DNA of 64,000 bases, from contig NZ_VITR01000004.1 of NCBI RefSeq assembly GCF_007827955.1, forward strand, positions 1 through 64,000, written 5' to 3'. Shown piece after piece: positions 1 through 7,257 of the stretch (within the stretch, counting starts at the first letter, position 1; each line of letters starts with the position of its first letter). Under the pieces are notes generated by a model. It was not told where the DNA came from, ran no database searches, and saw only the letters and a list, made by a program, of their open reading frames with translations. Position numbers and translations under genes: made by a program. Source of the stretch: Nitrospirillum pindoramense (GTDB taxonomy: Bacteria > Pseudomonadota > Alphaproteobacteria > Azospirillales > Azospirillaceae).

Positions 1-140
1 CCGGAAACAGCAGGTTCGGCCTCAGCAATCGAATCCTACGTGATTCCAGGGCCTTAGCCTATGCCCGCCAACCCTGGTGAATTATCCAGGCTAGGGTTGC
101 TGTCCACCCATCCATTGATGTCACCAGGCGGAGGGACGAG

Positions 141-764
141 ATGAGCGAGACCACCAACCCCGAGGCACCGGCGCGGCTGCGCGCCTTCATCGGCCGGCTG
201 GATACCCTGGTGGACCAGCGTCTGCCCGAGGGCGCGTTGCTGGATCAGGCGCGCGACGCGTTGGCGGAGCTGGTGGCCCAGGACGACTGGCTGCCGGCCG
301 CCTATGCCGAGCCCGATCCGGCAAGGTATCGCCAGTTCCTGCTCTATGCCGACCCTGATGGGCGCTATTCCGTCGTCAGCTTCGTCTGGGGGCCGGGGCA
401 GGAGACGCCGGTGCATGACCATACCGTCTGGGGGCTGGTCGGCGTCCTGCGGGGGGCCGAGTATTCCCAGCGCTTCGTCGTGGGATCGCGCGATGAGCTG
501 GTGGCCGTCGGTCCCAAGCAGCGCTTGGAAGCGGGGGAGGTGGAGACGCTGTCGCCCCAGGCGGGCGATATCCACCGCGTCACCAATGCCCATCTGGACC
601 GCACCTCGGTCAGCATCCATGTCTATGGCGCCGATATCGGGCAGGTGCGGCGCTGGGTCTATCCGGCACAAGGGCCGCGCAAGCCCTTCATCTCCGGCTA
701 CAGCAACGCCGGCGCCACGCCCGCCTTCACCATCACCCGTACGCCGTCCCTGGAGCCCGCCTGA
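141..764 (+). CDS. Cysteine dioxygenase-type cupin thiol dioxygenase
   Basis: Predicted 207-aa cytoplasmic non-heme iron enzyme that oxidises a small thiol (cysteine or 3-mercaptopropionate) to its sulfinic acid. The cupin iron ligands are visible as HDH at residues 92-94 (VHDHTVWG) and His145 in GDIHRV, followed by SIHVYG near residue 160. GGAGGGACGAG precedes the ATG at good spacing. Its TGA overlaps the ATG of the rhodanese gene (TGATG), so the two are translationally coupled, and the pairing supports a role in sulfur catabolism. The family is clear; the exact substrate is not. Confidence 0.9.
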   Translation: MSETTNPEAPARLRAFIGRLDTLVDQRLPEGALLDQARDALAELVAQDDWLPAAYAEPDPARYRQFLLYADPDGRYSVVSFVWGPGQETPVHDHTVWGLVGVLRGAEYSQRFVVGSRDELVAVGPKQRLEAGEVETLSPQAGDIHRVTNAHLDRTSVSIHVYGADIGQVRRWVYPAQGPRKPFISGYSNAGATPAFTITRTPSLEPA

Positions 765-2440
765 TGTCCTTCGTCCCCGCCGCCGCCACCGTCTCCCCCG
801 CCGACGTCCGTCTCCATCTGATCGCCCGGCGCGAACTGGCCCTGCTGGACGTGCGGGAGGAGGACCCCTACGCCCAGGCCCACCCGCTGTTCGCCGCCAA
901 CCTGCCCTTGTCGCGGCTGGAGCTGGAGGTGTTGGACCGTGTGCCCCGGCGCGATACCGCCATCGTGCTGTATGACAATGGCGAGGGGCTGGCGGAACGG
1001 GCGGCGGCCAGGCTGGCGGATCTGGGCTACACCAACGTGCGCCTGCTGGCGGGTGGCCTGGAAGGCTGGCGCGCCGCCGGCTATGAGGTCTTCCGCGACG
1101 TCAACGTGCCGTCCAAGGCCTTCGGCGAGCTGGTGGAGACGGAGGCGCACACGCCCTCGCTGAGCGCGCCGGAGGTCAAGGGCCTGCTGGATGAGCAGGC
1201 TGACGTGGTGGTGCTGGACAGCCGGCGGTTCGAGGAATACCGCACCATGAGCATACCCACCGGCACCAGCGTGCCGGGGGCGGAGCTGGTGCTGCGCGCC
1301 CGCACCCTGGCGCCCGATCCCGCCACCACCATCATCGTCAATTGCGCTGGCCGCACCCGCAGCCTGATCGGCGCCCAGTCGCTGCGCAACGCCGGGGTGC
1401 CCAACCCCGTCTACGCCCTGCGCAACGGCACCATCGGCTGGACCCTGGCGGGTTTCAGCCTTGAGCATGGGCAGGAGCGCCGCTTCGGCGACGTGGACGA
1501 TACGGCCCGGGAGACGGCCCGCGCGGCCGCCCGCACCGTGGCCTATCGCGCCGGCGTGCGCCGCCTGCCGTATGCGGCGCGTGAGACGCTGGAGGAGCGG
1601 GGGCGCACCCTCTATCGCCTGGACGTGCGCACACCGGAGGAATACCAGGCCGGTCATCTGCCGGGCTTCCGCAGCGCGCCGGGCGGTCAACTGGTGCAGG
1701 AAACCGACCATTCCGCGCCTGTGCGCGGGGCCCGCATCGTGCTGTTCGACACCCTGTCGGTGCGGGCGGACATGAGCGCCTCGTGGCTTGCGCAAATGGG
1801 GTGGGAGGTGTTGGTGCTGGACGACGTTCCCGCCACCGCCTTGACCGCCACGGGGGCTTGGCGGGCCACCTTGCCGCCGCTGCCGGTGGTTGAGGCCATC
1901 CCGCCGGCCCACCTGGCGCGGCTGCTGGCGGCCAATCTACCGAATGGGGGCGGCGTCACCCTCCTGGATGTGGGGCCCAGCCCGGCCTACCGGCGGGGCC
2001 GCGTCCCCGGCGCCCGGTTCGCCATCCGGGCGCGGCTGGCGGTGGACCTGCCGGCGGCGGCGCGCGACCGGACCATCGTCGTGACCTCCCCCGACGGTGT
2101 CGCCGCCCGCTTCGCCGCCGTCGACATCCAGGCCCTGACCGGCCGGCCGGCGCTGGTGCTGGACGGCGGCACGGCGGCGTGGACGGCCGCCGGCCTGCAG
2201 TTGGAAACCGGGGAGGGGGCCTACCTCTCCGCCCCCGATGACGTCTACCGCCGCCCCTATGAGGGCACGGACAACGCGGTGGAGGCGATGCAGGCCTACC
2301 TGGACTGGGAATACGGCCTGGTGGGGCAATTGCGCCGCGACGGCACCCACGGCTTCTTCGTCATCCCACCCTCGCGGGATGCCCACGACACGCCACCCTC
2401 CCTGTCCCCGCACCTTGCCCATGAGGGGCATGGGCACTGA
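764..2440 (+). CDS. Multidomain rhodanese protein (four rhodanese-like domains)
   Basis: 558-aa protein made of about four successive rhodanese-like domains (roughly residues 10-115, 130-240, 265-375 and 385-485). Only the second shows an active-site loop with cysteine, NCAGRTR with Cys194. The equivalent strands of domains 1, 3 and 4 read IVLYDN, IVLFDT and IVVTSP and lack the Cys, so they are probably structural or binding domains. It likely transfers sulfane sulfur, perhaps from the pathway of the overlapping thiol dioxygenase. There is no signal peptide, and the C-terminal tail is His-rich. Domain identity is solid; the physiological acceptor is unknown. Confidence 0.88.
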   Translation: MSFVPAAATVSPADVRLHLIARRELALLDVREEDPYAQAHPLFAANLPLSRLELEVLDRVPRRDTAIVLYDNGEGLAERAAARLADLGYTNVRLLAGGLEGWRAAGYEVFRDVNVPSKAFGELVETEAHTPSLSAPEVKGLLDEQADVVVLDSRRFEEYRTMSIPTGTSVPGAELVLRARTLAPDPATTIIVNCAGRTRSLIGAQSLRNAGVPNPVYALRNGTIGWTLAGFSLEHGQERRFGDVDDTARETARAAARTVAYRAGVRRLPYAARETLEERGRTLYRLDVRTPEEYQAGHLPGFRSAPGGQLVQETDHSAPVRGARIVLFDTLSVRADMSASWLAQMGWEVLVLDDVPATALTATGAWRATLPPLPVVEAIPPAHLARLLAANLPNGGGVTLLDVGPSPAYRRGRVPGARFAIRARLAVDLPAAARDRTIVVTSPDGVAARFAAVDIQALTGRPALVLDGGTAAWTAAGLQLETGEGAYLSAPDDVYRRPYEGTDNAVEAMQAYLDWEYGLVGQLRRDGTHGFFVIPPSRDAHDTPPSLSPHLAHEGHGH

Positions 2441-2458
2441 CCGGGGCACGGCGCCCTG

Positions 2459-3457
2459 TCACTCCCGACTGATCGAGACCACGACCTTGCCCGTGGCGCT
2501 GCGGTCGGTGAGGGCCGCGTGGGCGTCGGCCACCGTGTCCAGGGTGTAGGGGCGCGGATCCAGGCGGGGCAGCAGCTTGCCGGCCTCGACCAGGGTGCTG
2601 ACCTGCGTCAGGATTTCGCCGTGGTGGGCCCGGCCTACCCCTGACAGCAGCGGGGCCAGGGTGAAGACGCCGGAGTAGGTGGCGCCCTTGAATGACAAGG
2701 GGGCCAGGGCGTGGCTGCCCCAGCCCAGCGCGCTGACCACATGGCCGAAGCGGGCCACCGCCTGGAAGGAGGCGTCCAGCACCGCGCCGCCGTTGGTGTC
2801 GTACACCAGCTCAAACCCCCTGCCGCCGGTTAGCCGGCCCACATAATCGGCCACCGTTTCGGTAGCGTAATCGATGGGTGTGGCGCCCAGGCTGCGAACG
2901 TATTCGGCGTCCTCCGCATGGGCGGTGGCATAGACGGTGGCGCCCATCGCGCGACCGATCTGCACCGCCATGTGGCCGACGCCGCCGGCGCCACCCTGGA
3001 CCAGCAGGGTCTGGCCCGGCCCCGCCTTGGCGCGGTCCACCAGCCCTTCCCAGGCGGTGATGGCCACAAGAGGCAGGGCGGCCGCCTCGCGCATCGTCAG
3101 GTTGGCGGGCTTCAGCGCCAGCAAATCGGCATCGACCGCGACGTATTGGGCCAGGGAGCCTTGGAGCCCGCCCACGCCGCCGGTCATGCCGTAAACCTCG
3201 TCACCCGGTCGGAAGGGGGAGACGCCGGGGCCCACCGCCTCGACCACGCCGGCCAGGTCCAGGCCCAGGATGGCGGGCAGGGGGTGGCGGGCATGCGCGG
3301 CGGCGCCGGCGCGGATCTTGGTGTCCAGCGGGTTCACGCCGCTGGCCAGGATGCGGACCAGTACCTGGCCAGCGTCCGGCTGGGGACGGGCGATGTCGGT
3401 GATGCGGAAGGGGCCGTTCTGCGTCTCGACGATCGCGGCTTTCATGGTGGTTGTCAT
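2459..3457 (-). CDS. MDR-family NADP-dependent quinone oxidoreductase-like protein
   Basis: 332-aa medium-chain dehydrogenase/reductase of the zinc-independent quinone-oxidoreductase branch. It has an N-terminal GroES-like half (PGDEVYG) and a Rossmann half with the NADPH motif GGAGGVGHMAVQ. Zinc-ligand cysteines are absent. The start at 3457 (MTTTMKAAIV) has GGAG nine bases upstream; an inner ATG at 3445 is possible. It is divergent from the LysR gene with 120 bp between the two starts, so it is probably the regulator's target. Substrate unknown, plausibly a quinone or reactive enone. Confidence 0.88.
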   Translation of the reverse strand: MTTTMKAAIVETQNGPFRITDIARPQPDAGQVLVRILASGVNPLDTKIRAGAAAHARHPLPAILGLDLAGVVEAVGPGVSPFRPGDEVYGMTGGVGGLQGSLAQYVAVDADLLALKPANLTMREAAALPLVAITAWEGLVDRAKAGPGQTLLVQGGAGGVGHMAVQIGRAMGATVYATAHAEDAEYVRSLGATPIDYATETVADYVGRLTGGRGFELVYDTNGGAVLDASFQAVARFGHVVSALGWGSHALAPLSFKGATYSGVFTLAPLLSGVGRAHHGEILTQVSTLVEAGKLLPRLDPRPYTLDTVADAHAALTDRSATGKVVVSISRE

Positions 3458-3521
3458 GGCGTTCTGCTCCGGTTCGGGTGGCGCCCTCATCGGCGCCCAC
3501 AGACCTTGCGCCCAACCACGA

Positions 3522-3558
3522 TGCATGAAAATCTTAAGAACTGTACAAAGATCATGCA
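3522..3558. promoter_or_regulatory. Candidate LysR operator: inverted repeat between divergent genes
   Basis: TGCATGA at 3522-3528 and TCATGCA at 3552-3558 are perfect 7-bp inverted arms with centres 30 bp apart, in an AT-rich stretch between the oxidoreductase and the LysR regulator. Position and symmetry fit a LysR-type operator; binding is inferred. Confidence 0.45.
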
Positions 3559-3577
3559 GTTTTGTTTGGGTGAGCGT

Positions 3578-4438
3578 ATGCGCGTGCTGGAATGGAGTGA
3601 CCTGCCCATCTTCCTGGCCATCGCGCGGGAGGGTACCTTGGGTGCCGCCGCGCGCAAGCTGGGTCAGACGCAGCCGACCATGGGCCGCCGCCTGCGGGCG
3701 CTGGAGGAGGCGGTGGGCGCCGCCCTGTTCCAGCGCACCAGCGATGGCTTCATCCTGACGGATGAGGGCCAGGCCATGCTGGGCCCGGCCCTGCGCATGG
3801 AGGAGGAGGCGCTGGCCCTGCAACGCCAGTTGGCCGGCAGCGTCGGCGGGCTGGAGGGCATGCTGCGTGTCTCATGTTCCGATTGGTTCGGGGTGACCAT
3901 GCTGTCGCCCGTGCTGGCGGAGTTCGCCACCCAGCATCCGGCCGTGACGGTGGAACTGCTGACCGATCCGCGTTTGTACAGCCTGGCCCGGCGGGAAGCG
4001 GACCTGGTGATGCGCATCAAACCGTTTGATGAACCGGAGGTCATCGCCCGCAAGCTGGTGACCATTCCCTACGGCCTTTATGCCAAGCCGGGCTTGTGGA
4101 ACCCGGTGGCGGGCGATGGCGCCGGTTGTCGTCTGGTGCTGATGGACACGGCCTTTGGCGGCATGCCCGACGTGGGCTGGGTGACGCGCCTATTGCCCAG
4201 GGCCACCGTGGTGTCGCGCAGCAACAACCGCGAGGTCCAGGCGCGCCTGTGCGCGCTGGGGGGTGGCTTGGCCGTCCTCCCCCGCCCCCTGGGGGACAGC
4301 ACCCCGGGCATCGCGCTGGTTGATCTGGGGGAGGCGCCGCCCAGTCGCGACACTTGGATCGGCTATCACCGCGACCTGCGGCGATTGCCGCGCCTGCGGG
4401 CGCTGGTCGACCTGATCATCCAGCGCCTGGCCAATTGA
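3578..4438 (+). CDS. LysR-family transcriptional regulator
   Basis: 286-aa LysR regulator with an N-terminal winged helix-turn-helix over residues about 5-65 (GTLGAAARKLGQTQPTMGRR is the recognition region) and a C-terminal substrate-binding domain. The ATG at 3578 has GGGTGAG just upstream; an in-frame ATG at 3554 would add eight residues. It is divergent from the MDR oxidoreductase and probably controls it together with its own expression. The effector cannot be predicted. Confidence 0.92.
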   Translation: MRVLEWSDLPIFLAIAREGTLGAAARKLGQTQPTMGRRLRALEEAVGAALFQRTSDGFILTDEGQAMLGPALRMEEEALALQRQLAGSVGGLEGMLRVSCSDWFGVTMLSPVLAEFATQHPAVTVELLTDPRLYSLARREADLVMRIKPFDEPEVIARKLVTIPYGLYAKPGLWNPVAGDGAGCRLVLMDTAFGGMPDVGWVTRLLPRATVVSRSNNREVQARLCALGGGLAVLPRPLGDSTPGIALVDLGEAPPSRDTWIGYHRDLRRLPRLRALVDLIIQRLAN

Positions 4439-4442
4439 CGGC

Positions 4443-5294
4443 TCAGGCCAGCGCGCTCCATCCCTGCCAGCCGATATAGAGGCCGACCAGGATGATCAAC
4501 GCGCCCGACGCATAGGGCGCCCGGCGGGCCAGAGTGGTGAATGCCTCTCCCCAGCGGCGGGAGGCGTGGCGCATGCCCAGCGCCGCCGCGGCACCCACGC
4601 TGACCATGGTCAGCGCCAGGCCAATGCTGAAACACAGCACCAGGGCCACGCCCAGGGTCACCTGCTTCAGCTGCAGGCACAGCAGCAGCACGGTGATGGC
4701 GGCGGGGCAGGGGATCAGGCCGCCCGTCAGGCCGAACAGGACGATCTGGCCCGTCGTCACCGTGCGGTTGGCGAAGCGGCGTTGGATGTCGGCCGCATGC
4801 GCCCGCTCATGGGCATCCTGATAGCCCGTCTCCCCCAGGGTCAGGCCTTCGGCATGGTGGTCATGATGGGGGTAATCATGCTCGTGATCATGGTGATGCC
4901 CGTGGCTATGGGCGTGCCCATGGTCATGATCATGCGCCGCCTCTTCGCGCTGGGCGCGATACGTGCGCCAGAGCATCCACAGGGCGATCAGGATGATCAG
5001 GATTCCGGACGCGATCTGGAAATAGGGTTCGGTCGTTTCCGCGTTCCAGCTTTGGCCGAAGTGCAAGCCGGCCAGCGCCACCGCCCACACCACCAATGTA
5101 TGGGACAGGGTGGCGGACAGGCCCAGCAACACCGCCTGCCCCACCGTTCCCCGGATGGCGATGATGAAGGCCGCCATCATGGTCTTCGAATGTCCAGGTT
5201 CCAGCCCATGCAACGCGCCCAGCAGGATGGCGCTGGGGATGAAAAGCCAGGCGTTGCCGGCGCCCTGTTGCAGCAGGTCTGAAAGCGGGGTCAT
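4443..5294 (-). CDS. rcnA: Nickel/cobalt efflux protein, NicO/RcnA family
   Basis: 283-aa inner-membrane transporter that exports Ni2+/Co2+. Visible family signatures are HGLEPGHSK (residues 29-37) in the first membrane helix, a cytoplasmic His/Asp-rich loop (residues 121-147, almost every other residue His), and GGLIPCPAA in a later helix. About six hydrophobic segments are evident. It lies tail to tail with the LysR gene, 4 bp apart. The upstream G/C-tract palindrome (5339-5357) resembles operators of the RcnR/CsoR repressor family, so metal induction is likely, although no rcnR lies in this window. Confidence 0.9.
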   Translation of the reverse strand: MTPLSDLLQQGAGNAWLFIPSAILLGALHGLEPGHSKTMMAAFIIAIRGTVGQAVLLGLSATLSHTLVVWAVALAGLHFGQSWNAETTEPYFQIASGILIILIALWMLWRTYRAQREEAAHDHDHGHAHSHGHHHDHEHDYPHHDHHAEGLTLGETGYQDAHERAHAADIQRRFANRTVTTGQIVLFGLTGGLIPCPAAITVLLLCLQLKQVTLGVALVLCFSIGLALTMVSVGAAAALGMRHASRRWGEAFTTLARRAPYASGALIILVGLYIGWQGWSALA

Positions 5295-5338
5295 GGGGCG
5301 ATGTCGATCTGGTCAGGGGATGGCATGGGCGTCGAACC

Positions 5339-5357
5339 TATCCCCCCCGAGGGGATA
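5339..5357. promoter_or_regulatory. Candidate RcnR/CsoR-type operator upstream of rcnA
   Basis: TATCCCC (5339-5345), spacer CCCGA, GGGGATA (5351-5357): perfect 7-bp inverted arms flanking a G/C tract, 45 bp upstream of the rcnA start. An AT-flanked G/C tract is typical of DUF156 (RcnR, FrmR, CsoR) metal-sensor sites. The assignment is inferred from form and position. Confidence 0.5.
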
Positions 5358-5503
5358 TTGCAAGACGCGACGGGGGCATTCCCCGGTGCCAGTGGAACCC
5401 GCCTTTCCATCCACCGTTGTCGTGCCGGTGCCGTCTCGACAGGGGACAGCGATAGGGGATCACAGCGGCCATGGCACACAATACGGGTTCAGGAAGGGCG
5501 GAG

Positions 5504-6121
5504 ATGGCGGGCTTGGCGGGGGAGGCCGCAGACTGCCGGCGCTGTGATCTCTACCGCGCCGCCACCCAGGTCGTGTTCGGCGACGGGCCGGTGGATGCCC
5601 CGCTGGTTCTGGTGGGGGAACAGCCGGGCGACCAGGAGGACAAGGCCGGGCACCCCTTCGTGGGCCCCGCCGGGCGCATCCTGGATCAGGCATTGGCGGA
5701 GGCAGGACTGGACCGGAGCCGCCTGTACGTCACCAACGCCGTGAAGCACTTCAAGCATGAGATGCGGGGCAAGCGCCGTATGCACCAGCGACCCAACCAG
5801 GGTGAGATCGAGGCATGCCGCTGGTGGCTCAGCCGCGAGATCGCCTTGGTTCAGCCGGCGGTTATCGTGGCCCTGGGCGCCACGGCCACCCGGTCGCTGA
5901 TGGGCCGCGTGGTGGTCCTGGTGCGGGAAGGCGGGCGCCCGCTGACCTGGGCGGATGGCCGCCCTGGCGTGGCGACCTATCACCCGTCGGCGGTGCTGCG
6001 GGCCAGGGATGAGAAGGCCCGCACCCGCACATTCGCCGTTCTGGTGGCGGCGCTGTCCCAGGCGCGGGAGATGGCCGTGGGTCGCTGGTCCACTATAGAT
6101 GAAGAACAAGCGAAGCTTTGA
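5504..6121 (+). CDS. udgX: UdgX-type uracil-DNA glycosylase
   Basis: Uracil-DNA glycosylase of the family 4-like UdgX group. GEQPGDQEDKAGHPFVGPAG is the active-site motif of family 4/UdgX. The insertion GKRRMHQ matches the UdgX-specific KRRIH loop, whose histidine (His94 here) is known in the mycobacterial enzyme to form a covalent adduct with uracil-containing DNA; Ile is Met here. Cys11-x2-Cys14 and Cys105 are candidate Fe-S ligands. At the usual third-cysteine position the sequence reads NAVKH. The start at 5504 has AGGAAGG six bases upstream; an ATG at 5471 would add 11 residues. Confidence 0.88.
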   Translation: MAGLAGEAADCRRCDLYRAATQVVFGDGPVDAPLVLVGEQPGDQEDKAGHPFVGPAGRILDQALAEAGLDRSRLYVTNAVKHFKHEMRGKRRMHQRPNQGEIEACRWWLSREIALVQPAVIVALGATATRSLMGRVVVLVREGGRPLTWADGRPGVATYHPSAVLRARDEKARTRTFAVLVAALSQAREMAVGRWSTIDEEQAKL

Positions 6122-6278
6122 CTTATCAATACTTCAATTGCTTTGAGTGCTTCGGAACAAAACGGCGGATTGGAGGCTTTATTATTCATCCGGCGCGAGA
6201 ACGCGTCGGCGGCCCAGGTTCCGCCAATGGCGGATGGACCGATCCCGAAGCAGACTAGAAGCAGAATGGAGTGATCCT

Positions 6279-6518
6279 ATGGCTTCCAACACTTCGAACA
6301 ATACGTCGAACCGAGGGTTCGCCTCGATGGATGATGAAAAGCAGCGCGAAATCGCCTCGAAGGGCGGCTCCAGCGTTCCGGATGAGAAGCGCAGCTTCTC
6401 CAAGGACCATGAGCTGGCCGCCGAGGCGGGCCGCAAGGGTGGTCAGGCCTCGGGCGGGAACTTCGCCCACGACCGTGAGCGTGCTTCCGAAGCCGGCCGC
6501 AAGGGCGGCCAGCATTAA
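6279..6518 (+). CDS. KGG-repeat stress-induced protein (copy 1)
   Basis: 79-aa hydrophilic protein with three KGG motifs (ASKGGSS, GRKGGQA, GRKGGQH) separated by charged spacers, typical of the Con-10/general stress protein B family. The predicted protein is disordered, with no cysteine or membrane segment. GGAGTG precedes the ATG. It is a paralogue of the gene at 6809 with nearly identical repeat units. Family members accumulate in stress or stationary phase; the molecular role is unknown. Confidence 0.88.
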   Translation: MASNTSNNTSNRGFASMDDEKQREIASKGGSSVPDEKRSFSKDHELAAEAGRKGGQASGGNFAHDRERASEAGRKGGQH

Positions 6519-6593
6519 GGCCGAGTGTTAAGGCATCCAGGGGCCGGATCCGCCGGCGCTTCGGCGCAGAACGGAATCCGGTCCGGAGTTGAG

Positions 6594-6628
6594 GGGCTGG
6601 GCCTGTGGGTCCAGCCCTTTTCCTTTTG
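6594..6628 (+). terminator. Rho-independent terminator after KGG gene 1
   Basis: GGGCTGG (6594-6600), 10-nt loop, CCAGCCC (6611-6617), followed by TTTTCCTTTT. It separates the two KGG genes into distinct transcripts. Confidence 0.8.
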
Positions 6629-6808
6629 GGGCTTATAGAGTGGAAATGGTGGATATTGCTGAATGAAGCGAGCCTTGTTCTTGTCTGTATTAAAATGATA
6701 TAATAATTCGAAATAAAACGGGAACCGCTCTCGATGTCCCGCCTTGTATGCGGACGCTGCCGAAGCCTTAAGGGTCGGTGGCGCGATGCGCAAAGGAGAG
6801 AGGACGTC

Positions 6809-7129
6809 ATGACCAAGGACAGCAGCACCAGTGGCCGCGGCTTCGCCTCGATGGATGGCGAAAAGCAGCGCGAGATCGCCAGCAAGGGCGGCTCCAGCGT
6901 GCCCGATGAGAAGCGCAGCTTCTCGCAGGATGCCGGCCTTGCCGCCGAGGCGGGTCGCAAGGGTGGACAGAACGTGCCGGATGAGAAGCGCAGCTTCTCG
7001 CAGGACCGTGAACTCGCGGCCGAGGCCGGTCGCAAGGGTGGCCAGGCCTCCGGTGGCAACTTCGCCCATGACCGGGCGCGGGCGGCGGAGGCGGGTCGCA
7101 AGGGGGGCTCCGCGCACGGCCATCGGTGA
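6809..7129 (+). CDS. KGG-repeat stress-induced protein (copy 2)
   Basis: 106-aa paralogue of the preceding KGG protein with four KGG motifs. The extra unit (NVPDEKRSFSQD followed by AEAGRKGGQ) looks like an internal tandem duplication. The SD sequence AAAGGAGAG is strong. It has its own upstream region (6629-6808), which includes a notably AT-rich stretch at 6640-6720 likely to hold the promoter. It lies upstream of the stress-type SDR gene. Confidence 0.88.
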   Translation: MTKDSSTSGRGFASMDGEKQREIASKGGSSVPDEKRSFSQDAGLAAEAGRKGGQNVPDEKRSFSQDRELAAEAGRKGGQASGGNFAHDRARAAEAGRKGGSAHGHR

Positions 7130-7150
7130 TCCGGCGCATCTACTGCCCAG

Positions 7151-7184
7151 GGCCACGCCCGTTCCGCCGGGGATGGGCGTGGCC
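7151..7184 (+). repeat. Hairpin between KGG gene 2 and the SDR gene
   Basis: GGCCACGCCC (7151-7160) and GGGCGTGGCC (7175-7184) form a perfect 10-bp stem with a 14-nt loop. No T tract follows, so it may be a factor-dependent or partial terminator. Confidence 0.5.
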
Positions 7185-7195
7185 GACGGGCGGCC

Positions 7196-7220
7196 GGAAC
7201 CTGGGGACCGGCCAATGGTT
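7196..7220 (+). promoter_or_regulatory. Candidate EcfG (general stress sigma) promoter
   Basis: GGAAC at 7196-7200, 16-bp spacer, GGTT at 7217-7220, 37 bp before the SDR start. The alphaproteobacterial EcfG consensus is GGAAC-N16/17-CGTT, so one -10 base differs. The stress-type gene downstream makes it plausible; unverified. Confidence 0.35.
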
Positions 7221-7257
7221 CCCACCATATCCTTTACCTTGATGATGGAGCGCCACC

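Noticed and set aside
4843..4935. Simple-sequence repeat rich in CATG/TCATGA
   Set aside because: It is explained by the His/Asp-rich loop codons of RcnA, not by a non-coding repeat.
6119..6131. FNR-like TTGA...TCAA before KGG gene 1
   Set aside because: TTGACTTATCAA has a 4-base gap between TTGA and TCAA instead of the 6 needed for an FNR dyad.
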